From Bacteroides sp. (GTDB taxonomy: Bacteria; Bacteroidota; Bacteroidia; Bacteroidales; Bacteroidaceae): 39,441 nt of DNA. The position numbers were made by a program, and so were the translations under genes. The DNA lies in assembly GCA_020861095.1 (NCBI GenBank), contig JAJBTC010000122.1:1-39441 (forward strand), read 5' to 3'. Every line of letters begins with the position of its first letter. Position 1 is the stretch's first letter. This document shows positions 27,164 to 34,324 of the stretch, piece by piece. The notes beneath the pieces are model-generated. The model made no database searches, was not told the origin of the DNA, and was given only the letters and a program-made list of their open reading frames with translations.

Positions 27164-28438
27164 TCAATCAATAAGTTCGAATCCACAGTAGGGGACAAGT
27201 GCTTTCGGGATACGGATGCCTTCTGGTGTCTGGTTGTTTTCCAATAGGGCGGCTACGATACGGGGCAGGGCAAGTGCCGATCCGTTGAGGGTATGGCAAA
27301 GCTCTGTCTTCTTGTCGGCGTTGCGGTAGCGGCATTTCAGACGGTTGGCCTGGTAAGACTCGAAATTGGAAACCGAACTTACTTCCAACCAGCGTTTCTG
27401 AGCCGCGGAATAGACTTCAAAGTCGAACGTGATGGAAGAGGTAAAACTCATGTCTCCTGCGCACAGCCGGAGGATGCGGTAGGGAAGTTCTAACTTCTGC
27501 ACCAGGTTCTCTACATGGGCGATCATCTCTTTCAGGGATTCGTAGGAGTGATCGGGAGTATCAATGTGTACGATCTCTACTTTATTGAACTGGTGCAGGC
27601 GGTTGAGACCACGCACATCCTTGCCGTACGATCCGGCTTCGCGACGGAAGCAGGCGGAGTAGGCACAGTTCTTAATAGGCAGTTCTTTTTCGTCTAAGAT
27701 CACATCCCGGTAGATGTTGGTCACAGGTACTTCGGCGGTGGGAATGAGATAGAGATCATCTTCCGTCACGTGATACATCTGGCCCTCTTTGTCGGGAAGT
27801 TGTCCGGTACCGTAGCCGGACGCGGCGTTAATTACATAGGGAGGCTCTATTTCCAGATAGCCTGCTTCGCGGGCTTCGTCTAAGAAAAAGTTGATCAGTG
27901 CCCGTTGCAGGCGTGCTCCTTTGCCTTTGTAGACCGGGAAACCGGCTCCTGTGATCTTTACTCCCAGTTCGAAGTCGATCAGGTCGTATTTTTTTGCCAA
28001 TTCCCAGTGAGGAAGGGCATCCGCGGGCAGGTCGGGTGTCTCTCCTCCGTTGCGTTCTACCACGTTGTCTTCCGGGGTCTTGCCTTCCGGAACTTCGTCG
28101 CAGGGCACATTGGGAATGTTGTAGAGAAGGGCCTGCAGCTCGGCACTCACTTCATTCATGGCGGTTTCCAGCTGCTTGTTGCCTTCTTTCATTTCACTCA
28201 CACGGGCACGGGCGGTTTCTGCTTCTTCTTTTTTCCCTTCTTTCATCAGCATACCGATGGATCGGGAAAGAGCATTCACTTCCGACAGGTTCTGGTCCAG
28301 CTGTTGCTGGGTACGACGGCGTTTGTCGTTAACCTCGATCACCTGTTCAATGGCCTGTCTGGCATTCTTGAAATGTTTCTTTTCCAATCCGCGGATCACG
28401 GCTTCGGTATCTTCTGTGATTTGTCTGATGGTAAGCAT
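27164..28438 (-). CDS. serS: Seryl-tRNA synthetase
   Basis: Charges tRNA-Ser (and tRNA-Sec where present) in the cytoplasm. From the ATG at 28438 the protein is 424 residues, normal for the enzyme. The N-terminal long coiled-coil arm spans about residues 30-100. The class II core has GYLEIEPPYVINAASGYGTGQLPDKEGQMYHV, motif 2 CFRREAGSYGKDVRGLNRLHQF and motif 3 NGSALALPRIVAALLENNQ. The open frame continues upstream to 28879, but that part has no SerRS similarity and crosses the promoter, so it is not coding. Confidence 0.97.
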   Translation of the reverse strand: MLTIRQITEDTEAVIRGLEKKHFKNARQAIEQVIEVNDKRRRTQQQLDQNLSEVNALSRSIGMLMKEGKKEEAETARARVSEMKEGNKQLETAMNEVSAELQALLYNIPNVPCDEVPEGKTPEDNVVERNGGETPDLPADALPHWELAKKYDLIDFELGVKITGAGFPVYKGKGARLQRALINFFLDEAREAGYLEIEPPYVINAASGYGTGQLPDKEGQMYHVTEDDLYLIPTAEVPVTNIYRDVILDEKELPIKNCAYSACFRREAGSYGKDVRGLNRLHQFNKVEIVHIDTPDHSYESLKEMIAHVENLVQKLELPYRILRLCAGDMSFTSSITFDFEVYSAAQKRWLEVSSVSNFESYQANRLKCRYRNADKKTELCHTLNGSALALPRIVAALLENNQTPEGIRIPKALVPYCGFELID

Positions 28439-28472
28439 ATTTCTGTTTTTATGATCTTTTGTTTGGGAGATG

Positions 28473-28480
28473 CAAAGATA
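28473..28480 (-). promoter_or_regulatory. serS promoter, -7 box
   Basis: Minus-strand TATCTTTG, an exact TAnnTTTG match, 34 bases before the ATG. The -33 region has no clear TTG. Confidence 0.7.
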
Positions 28481-28881
28481 ATATTTATTTTGTTCATTTC
28501 TTTGTACCGACGAAGAAACGAAAAGATTTACGATTTTACGATTTACGATTGAAAATACATTGCATAACGTATGATTTACCTCTTTTCGCCATTCCGTTTG
28601 CTGTTCACTGACGAGCAAAAAATCGTTGCGTTCAGCCAGAACCTGCTGCCGGGCCGGCGTACATCTGCACTCCACTTGACGCTGCGAGACCAAACGCGAC
28701 AGTATGCCTGTGCCAGGTGTACTGCGGATAGGAGTTACTGAGATGAGTATGGTTGTTAATGATTGCTTTTTGATGGTAGAATTGGGGTAGCTGTATTCAT
28801 CGTTTTTTGTGCATTTTTTATGTGGAGGATGGGTAGGACCCGGAAGCAAGGGATAGAGGGAAAGTTCCCTTGTATACAAAC
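28481..28881. other. Intergenic region between serS and rpmA
   Basis: About 400 bases without a convincing gene. It starts with TTTACGAT-type direct repeats (about 28525-28552) like those at 12160-12190. A more GC-rich stretch follows at about 28600-28735 that is open on the minus strand but matches nothing I know. A small RNA or a decayed gene are both possible. Confidence 0.4.
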
Positions 28882-28915
28882 AAAAAAGGTTGCCTCTGTC
28901 AGAGACAACCTTTTT
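28882..28915 (-). terminator. Terminator of rplU-rpmA
   Basis: AAAAAGGTTG...CTCT pairs with AGAG...CAACCTTTTT. T runs are present on both strands, and it lies 24 bases after the rpmA stop. Confidence 0.88.
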
Positions 28916-28938
28916 CTATCTTATAGAAATCTGTTTTC

Positions 28939-29208
28939 TTATGCTTCTGTTTTCTCTGCGGGTACTATCGATACGTATCTTTTATCGTTCTTACCTACTT
29001 TGAAACTTACTGTACCATCTACCAGGGCGAACAGGGTGTGATCTTTACCCATACCCATGTTGGTACCCGGGTGGAAGGCTGTACCTCTCTGGCGAATGAT
29101 GATGTTTCCTGCTTTGCAGGTTTCACCACCAAATATTTTAACGCCTAATCTTTTGCTATGTGATTCGCGGCCGTTCTTGGAACTACCGACACCTTTTTTA
29201 TGTGCCAT
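28939..29208 (-). CDS. rpmA: 50S ribosomal protein L27
   Basis: An 89-residue large-subunit protein near the peptidyl transferase centre. The N-terminus [24 protein letters not shown] and [20 protein letters not shown] are the conserved L27 pattern. No cleavable extension precedes the start. It is second in the rplU-rpmA operon, 20 bases after rplU. Confidence 0.98.
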   Translation of the reverse strand: MAHKKGVGSSKNGRESHSKRLGVKIFGGETCKAGNIIIRQRGTAFHPGTNMGMGKDHTLFALVDGTVSFKVGKNDKRYVSIVPAEKTEA

Positions 29209-29228
29209 TTCTTTCTATTTTTTATGGA

Positions 29229-29546
29229 TTAAGCCAATACTTCAGTAATTGTTAACTCTGTAAACTGCTGACGGTGTCCGTTCAACTTTCTGTAGCCTTT
29301 TCTTCTTTTCTTGTGGAAGATAAGTACTTTGTCTCCTTTTACCAGGCTGGTTACCACCTGACATACCACCTTCGCACCTTCTACAGTAGGGGTACCTACG
29401 ATGATGTTGCCATCGTTGTCTACCAAAAGAACTTTGTCAAACTCTACTTTCGAACCGTTTTCCGCATCCGCGATGTGGTGAACGAACAGTTTTTTGCCAG
29501 CTTCTGCTTTGAACTGCTGACCGTTAATTTCTACAATTGCGTACAT
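29229..29546 (-). CDS. rplU: 50S ribosomal protein L21
   Basis: A 105-residue large-subunit protein. [25 protein letters not shown] at the start and [26 protein letters not shown] at the end are the L21 signature. It is the first gene of the operon with rpmA. Confidence 0.98.
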   Translation of the reverse strand: MYAIVEINGQQFKAEAGKKLFVHHIADAENGSKVEFDKVLLVDNDGNIIVGTPTVEGAKVVCQVVTSLVKGDKVLIFHKKRRKGYRKLNGHRQQFTELTITEVLA

Positions 29547-29634
29547 CTGTTTATATTATACAGGTTAGCTCCGTCGGGTGGTATAGGATCACTCCTGTAC
29601 TCTTTCCTCTACCCGGTGCGGAATAATCAGGGCA

Positions 29635-29666
29635 CAAAATTACTACATTCTTTCCGAACGTACAAA
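29635..29666 (-). promoter_or_regulatory. rplU-rpmA promoter
   Basis: Minus strand: TTTG (29663-29666), 20 bases, then TAATTTTG (29635-29642), about 89 bases before the rplU ATG. A full Bacteroidetes promoter; the leader is long enough to hold ribosomal-protein feedback control. Confidence 0.82.
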
Positions 29667-29734
29667 TCTTTTTTATTTTTTATCTTTGGTTTCCTGTATG
29701 TTTGCTTTCTGTAACACCACAATCAGATGGTATC

Positions 29735-30397
29735 CTATCTAATGAGTATTCCGGACGGAGTGTGGAGCAGTTCTTTGAGCGAACCGATGATGTGTAGGTG
29801 CGGGTAGCAAGCCAGTTCTTCCCGGCCGGTCATTCCAGTGGTTACTCCAATGAAATCTACTCCGGCATTCCGGGCGGTTTCCGCATCTATGATGCTGTCT
29901 CCGATATAAAGAACATTCTGGGCTGCTGTTCCCAGTTGCTCCATGGCGAAGCGTATGCCTTGTGGGTCTGGTTTCTCGCGCTGTACATCTTCCCCTCCGA
30001 CAATGATGTCGAAAAAGTCTTCCGGAAAGTGCAGATCCATCTTTTCGCGTATCCGGAATCTGTACTTGGTAGAGATGATCCCGATCTTTGCTCCTCTTTC
30101 TTTCAGTCCGGTGAGCACAGGTATGGTATCCGGATAGAGAAACGTATGGGGCGTCATGTAGGTATGAGCTTCCTGGGTATATTCTTTTTTCCACGAAAGG
30201 ATCCGTTCGGTGTCTGTGACCGAGGTAAGGATAGCGAAAGAATCTTCCAGTGTTTTTCCGATGGTACGTTTGATATTCTCGTCGGAAATGTGAGTGAAGT
30301 CATGTCTGCGGAGAACATTCTGGAAACAGATAACTATACCTACCGACGAGTCGGCAAGGGTGTAATCGAAATCGAATAAGTAGGTGCTGTACTTCAT
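29735..30397 (-). CDS. HAD-superfamily phosphatase (phosphoglycolate/pyrophosphatase type)
   Basis: A 220-residue cytoplasmic hydrolase of HAD subfamily IA. Motif I is DFDYTLADSS (nucleophile Asp and acid/base Asp, with Tyr between), motif II is IISTKYR, motif III is the Lys in REKPDPQGI, and motif IV is YIGDSIIDAETARNAG. The helical cap lies between motifs I and II. The substrate cannot be set from sequence; phosphoglycolate, pyrophosphate or nucleotides are candidates. It lies 147 bases downstream of the TraB-like gene on the same strand, with a hairpin in between. Confidence 0.9.
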   Translation of the reverse strand: MKYSTYLFDFDYTLADSSVGIVICFQNVLRRHDFTHISDENIKRTIGKTLEDSFAILTSVTDTERILSWKKEYTQEAHTYMTPHTFLYPDTIPVLTGLKERGAKIGIISTKYRFRIREKMDLHFPEDFFDIIVGGEDVQREKPDPQGIRFAMEQLGTAAQNVLYIGDSIIDAETARNAGVDFIGVTTGMTGREELACYPHLHIIGSLKELLHTPSGILIR

Positions 30398-30454
30398 TAT
30401 CTATAGTTTATAAAATGATGGATGCGATCTGGAAGGTAGATATCCTGACGCGAT

Positions 30455-30499
30455 CTTCCCCACCCGGATCCGGCTGGGTAGTCGTTCCGGGTGGGGAAG
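30455..30499. repeat. Stable intergenic hairpin
   Basis: CTTCCCCACCCGGA (30455-30468) is the perfect reverse complement of 30486-30499, giving a 14-bp GC-rich stem with a 17-base loop. No T run follows, so it may stabilise or process mRNA between the TraB-like and HAD genes. Confidence 0.75.
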
Positions 30500-30544
30500 G
30501 CATCTGGGCGTCATATTTCTTTTTTAGCTTACTGAACAGAGAAC

Positions 30545-31432
30545 TTACGGAAGAGGTTCGAGTTGATATCCTTGTTCCCTGAGCAGACTGAGCAACCCGT
30601 TCCTGCCTGGCAGGTGCAAAGCGCCTACGGCAATGAATGTACTCCCTTCCCGGAGTATATCGGGAAGCTGCTTTACCCAGTTGAAGTTGCGGTTGTCTAC
30701 CATGGCCTCCCATTCTCCCGGCAGCGGGTCACACTGGGTACCGTCTTTTTCTAAGGCGAGAGCTTCCATCTTTTCCAGATCCTGTGCCATATAGGCTTCT
30801 GTCAGTTCTCTGGCATTTTGCATGTTCTTATCTACATTCTCTACCAGATAAAGCAGCAGAGTGGCCTGGCGGCTGAGTGTACTTCTGTTGAACAGGAGGT
30901 CGAACTGAAACGCGGGATCTTCGAGTCCGAGGATCTTTTTCCCGTTGTCGGCTCCGATCTTTTGTATAAAAGTATCCAGCTGGAATTGCGGATTGTAACC
31001 GTCACCTATCAGTTTCAGGTACAGAGCTACTACTAAGTTATTTTGTATGGCAATGGGTTTCAAAACAGAAACGACATCCATATCCAGCATGATATTTTCT
31101 TTGGTGTGGCTGTTGATCAGCGCGTACTGTTCGGAAGTGAAGAGCATGGACAGCGTGGTATCCGCGGGCATCAGGATCATCTGTTGCATCTGCATCATGG
31201 TCTCCGGATTCTGCAGGTCGCTCATCACCATCTCGCCCACTACCTGATCTGCCCGGCTGAGAGCCGGTCTCAACTCAACAATATCTTCCATGATGCGGAT
31301 AGGGGCCAGGTGATGGGTACCGAAAAGGTAAGAGGGCTGTTCCAGTCCGTTCCCGGATATTTTCCACAACAATTGTGCCTGCATAGAGAAACATGCACAT
31401 AGAAAAACGATAGATACGATTGCCTTTTTCAT
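30545..31432 (-). CDS. TraB/GumN-family protein
   Basis: A 295-residue secreted protein with a signal peptide (MKKAIVSIVFLCACFSMQAQ) and the TraB/GumN pattern: WKISGNGLEQPSYLFGTHHLAP at the start, KKILGLEDPAFQFDLLF in the middle and FIAVGALHLPGRNGLLSLLREQGY at the end. The His-rich GTHH and Glu and His of the later motifs resemble a metal-dependent hydrolase site (erythromycin-esterase/Tiki-like fold), and a protease activity has been proposed for relatives. It follows the NlpC/P60 gene by 21 bases and is probably its operon partner. Confidence 0.92.
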   Translation of the reverse strand: MKKAIVSIVFLCACFSMQAQLLWKISGNGLEQPSYLFGTHHLAPIRIMEDIVELRPALSRADQVVGEMVMSDLQNPETMMQMQQMILMPADTTLSMLFTSEQYALINSHTKENIMLDMDVVSVLKPIAIQNNLVVALYLKLIGDGYNPQFQLDTFIQKIGADNGKKILGLEDPAFQFDLLFNRSTLSRQATLLLYLVENVDKNMQNARELTEAYMAQDLEKMEALALEKDGTQCDPLPGEWEAMVDNRNFNWVKQLPDILREGSTFIAVGALHLPGRNGLLSLLREQGYQLEPLP

Positions 31433-31453
31433 TCTGAATAATAGAGTATATAT

Positions 31454-31963
31454 TTATCTCCTTCCACCGGATATCCAGTGGGTCTTGTAGTAACTTTCGC
31501 TGAGTTTGCTGACGATCACTCCCCGGCTGCTGCTTGCATGTACGAATTTCCCGTCTTTCAGGTAGATGCCCACATGCGCCACTTTCTTGCCGGAGTTGTT
31601 GCTTGAGAAGAACACCAGATCGCCCTCTTTCAGTTGGTGCTTAGCTACTTTCCTGCATTGTTTGCGCTGACCCTCGGAGTTGCGGTCCAGAGACTTGTGA
31701 TATACGGTTTTGTATATCTGGCGGGTGAATCCCGAACAATCTGTACCACGCTTCGTATCTCCTCCCATGCGGTAAGGAGTCCCGATCCATCCGGCTACTT
31801 CCGTATAGAGCCGGTGGTTGTCGTGCAGGTCGATGTCCATTCCCAGTTTTACGGAAGCGTTTGCCAGTGCCCGGTAGTCGAGCCGTGGTGCTGCCGTGCG
31901 GCAGGAACTCAGCAGAAACACCGTACCTGCCAGGACTACGAAGAGAGTCAGTCGCGTGTTCAT
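31454..31963 (-). CDS. NlpC/P60-family cell-wall peptidase (lipoprotein)
   Basis: A 169-residue lipoprotein: signal MNTRLTLFVVLAGTVFLLSSC with the acylated Cys at 21, then the papain-like NlpC/P60 domain. Catalytic residues seen are Cys76 in RGTDCSGF, His130 in VAHVGIYL and His142 in KFVHASSSRG. Members cut the D-Glu/diamino-acid bond of peptidoglycan stems, as Spr/MepS does in E. coli. It overlaps the ABC ATPase stop by four bases (ATGA), so it is translationally coupled to it. Confidence 0.95.
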   Translation of the reverse strand: MNTRLTLFVVLAGTVFLLSSCRTAAPRLDYRALANASVKLGMDIDLHDNHRLYTEVAGWIGTPYRMGGDTKRGTDCSGFTRQIYKTVYHKSLDRNSEGQRKQCRKVAKHQLKEGDLVFFSSNNSGKKVAHVGIYLKDGKFVHASSSRGVIVSKLSESYYKTHWISGGRR

Positions 31964-32667
31964 GTATGTTCTACATTGAAATAATCTTGTAGTTCTTTCT
32001 CAGCCGAGTTGTTTTCGTTGATGAGGTCGCGCAGGATGGTTCCGTTTTCCAGCAGGGCAATCCGCGGACAGATGTCTACTGTATGGTTGAGGTTGTGGCT
32101 GGATATAAGTACAGTAGCCTGGTGTTCTTCGTTGTACCTCTTCAGCAACGTCCGGATGATGGATTGTGAACTGGGGTCTAAGAAGTTGAACGGTTCATCA
32201 AGGATCAGCAACTGCGGATAGTGCAGCATGGCAGAGATGATGCCCACTTTCTGTTTGTTCCCGGCAGAGTAGTTGCGGATGAACTTTTTCTGTCCCAGCA
32301 CTTCCCCGTTCATAAAACGTTCGAAGGGAAGCAGACGCTCGTCTACCACTTCTTTCGAAAGTCCGTACATCTTACCAATGAAGTAAAAATACTCTTCCGG
32401 TGTCAGGTAATCTATCAGGAAACTGTCGTCGATGAACGCACCGGTAAACTGCTTCCAGTCTTCACTGCGGCTTACATCTATCCCCCCGATCGTCACATTT
32501 CCTTTGTCGGCCTTGAGCAGATCCAGCATCAGCCGGAACAGGGTAGTCTTTCCTGCTCCGTTGTTCCCGACCAGCCCGAGCATCTCTCCCTGGCGGATGG
32601 AGTACGATTCGATATCAACGGCTTTCTTACTGCCGAAAAATTTCTGTAAATCTCTTATATCAATCAT
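31960..32667 (-). CDS. ABC transporter ATP-binding protein
   Basis: A 235-residue ATPase subunit. The Walker A is GNNGAGKTT, the Q-loop region AFIDDSFLIDYL, the signature NYSAGNKQKVG (a variant of LSGGQ), the Walker B LLILDEPFNFLDP and the H-loop LISSHNL. It sits 19 bases after the membrane-protein gene, so the two form an exporter-type pair. The substrate is unknown. The NlpC/P60 gene overlaps its end by four bases. Confidence 0.95.
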   Translation of the reverse strand: MIDIRDLQKFFGSKKAVDIESYSIRQGEMLGLVGNNGAGKTTLFRLMLDLLKADKGNVTIGGIDVSRSEDWKQFTGAFIDDSFLIDYLTPEEYFYFIGKMYGLSKEVVDERLLPFERFMNGEVLGQKKFIRNYSAGNKQKVGIISAMLHYPQLLILDEPFNFLDPSSQSIIRTLLKRYNEEHQATVLISSHNLNHTVDICPRIALLENGTILRDLINENNSAEKELQDYFNVEHT

Positions 32668-32685
32668 GATTCGTCTGTTTATTCA

Positions 32686-34170
32686 TTATCTGCTGTCGCG
32701 GAAACCTTCCATATTCTTGTATCTTCTTTTCATAAACCGTTGGTATACATTCCGTATCCACCAGGGTGAGGTGAGGGTGAAACCCAACCCGATCACCAGA
32801 AGTATCCACAAGGTGGTTGTCTGACCGAAAAGGGCATTACCTATAAAGAAGAACATCATCGGGAGTCCGAGCGCCATCAGGCTGATGATCGTTTGTAGTC
32901 CGGTACCGGCCTGATAACGTCCGGTGATCCCTTCGTTCAGAGGCTGGGTTTTGGTATTGTAAACAGCCATCTGGAACAGGAGGAAGTAGACCGGCCCGGT
33001 GGTAAACAACATCATCGCAAACGCGTTGAGCAGGGTTACTTTTCCCATAACTATGGCCGGGAGCATCAATACAAAGGGTACAACAGTACCTATGCTGTAG
33101 AAATAGTATTTCGCTCTGAGCAGGGTGTGGATCGATTCTTTACGCGACATCAGTCCATCCAGGTAATTGCCTTCATATCCCATCAGAGAGCCCAGACTGA
33201 CCATCCCGAAGGTGGAGAACGCGTAGACTACAATAAACTGCGTCATACCCACTCCGTCGTATACTTCCGAGAAACTTAGTACGGCGGAGAACATGAGAAC
33301 TACGATAGCGATGGTACGCAAAGAGGATTTGCAGCGTTTGTTGCGTGGGAGCATTTTCAGCTCGAGGCGCAGGTATTCCCCTATCTCACCGTAGCGATCG
33401 AAGAATTTGTATTCGGATACATTCTTGACTTTGGTGTCTTCCTGTTTCGTCATTTCGGCATAGGCCAGACGGAACATAACCTGGCTGTCTATCCACCCTA
33501 TCGCGGCGATGGCAACGATGGTCCCCAGAAATGCCCACGGATCTCCTTCAATGAACCCTTCGCCCAGGTTCATGAAAAAATAGGTGATCGCGTTGTGGTC
33601 GGGCAGGAATATGGCAACTCCCAGCAGGCCGTATACTACAATGGGCAGGAATACCCACCAGATCCGTTCGTTCATCAGGGTACGGCAGATCAGGTACCAG
33701 TAGTTGTTGAATACCATCAGCAGCCAGATCCCTATGCAGTAGGTGATGATCCCTGTAATCCCATAGTACCGGGTGACGGTCAGCAGAGCAAAGGGAACAA
33801 AGAAGAACAGCCAGATCAGATTGAAACCGCTCAGTCCGGAACGGATCAGCAGGAAATCAATGATCCGTCTTCTTTTGACGGGAAGCAGCAGATAGGGTCT
33901 GATCTCCTGGGTGGCTGTCTTCTGAAAGGGAAAGCGTATCAGGAAGTCGAGTGCCATGATAAAGACCAGCGCACTGTTGAGCAGGTGATACGCCTCGGTA
34001 TGAGAAGCCGTGGAAAGGGCTTTGGCCATCATGACCCCAAAGAAGACCAGATATCCTCCCCAGAAAACCGCTCCAAAGTACATAAAGAACCTGGCAAATC
34101 TGTTCTTGTCGTACATCGGGTGTCTCTGGTTGGCCAGCTTACCTTGTTTGCGTAGTTCGTTGAAAAGCAT
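32686..34170 (-). CDS. ABC-exporter-type membrane protein (DUF5687-like)
   Basis: A 494-residue inner-membrane protein with roughly ten or more hydrophobic helices and a soluble middle segment around residues 250-280. The N-terminus MLFNELRKQGKLANQRHPMYDKNRFAR looks like the Bacteroidetes DUF5687 family, permease partners of single ABC ATPases. It is the first gene of the operon with the ATPase, NlpC/P60 and TraB-like genes. No -7 box was found in the repeat-filled gap upstream. Confidence 0.85.
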   Translation of the reverse strand: MLFNELRKQGKLANQRHPMYDKNRFARFFMYFGAVFWGGYLVFFGVMMAKALSTASHTEAYHLLNSALVFIMALDFLIRFPFQKTATQEIRPYLLLPVKRRRIIDFLLIRSGLSGFNLIWLFFFVPFALLTVTRYYGITGIITYCIGIWLLMVFNNYWYLICRTLMNERIWWVFLPIVVYGLLGVAIFLPDHNAITYFFMNLGEGFIEGDPWAFLGTIVAIAAIGWIDSQVMFRLAYAEMTKQEDTKVKNVSEYKFFDRYGEIGEYLRLELKMLPRNKRCKSSLRTIAIVVLMFSAVLSFSEVYDGVGMTQFIVVYAFSTFGMVSLGSLMGYEGNYLDGLMSRKESIHTLLRAKYYFYSIGTVVPFVLMLPAIVMGKVTLLNAFAMMLFTTGPVYFLLFQMAVYNTKTQPLNEGITGRYQAGTGLQTIISLMALGLPMMFFFIGNALFGQTTTLWILLVIGLGFTLTSPWWIRNVYQRFMKRRYKNMEGFRDSR

Positions 34171-34324
34171 TTTAAGTGATAAGTTATAAGTTGTGAGTTA
34201 TAAGTTTTAAGTCATAAGTAATAAATTCTAAGTAATAAGTTGTAAACACCAGGCTGGTAACATCCGAAAATAAACTTCAGGCTGGTTGTCTACAACCTAT
34301 AACTTAAAACCTATAACTTAAAAC
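34171..34324. repeat. AT-rich inverted and direct repeats (TAAGTTATAAGTT family)
   Basis: Words such as TAAGTTATAAGTT and AAGTTTTAAGT fill 34171-34243, and their reverse complements (TATAACTTAAAACCTATAAC) fill 34291-34324, so the whole gap can fold into a long weak hairpin. AGGCTGGT occurs twice between the arms. The same word family reappears at 39098-39128. Confidence 0.7.

Noticed and set aside
28439..28879. 147-residue N-terminal extension of the serS frame
   Set aside because: It has no SerRS similarity and crosses a perfect -7 box; the ATG at 28438 gives the normal protein length.
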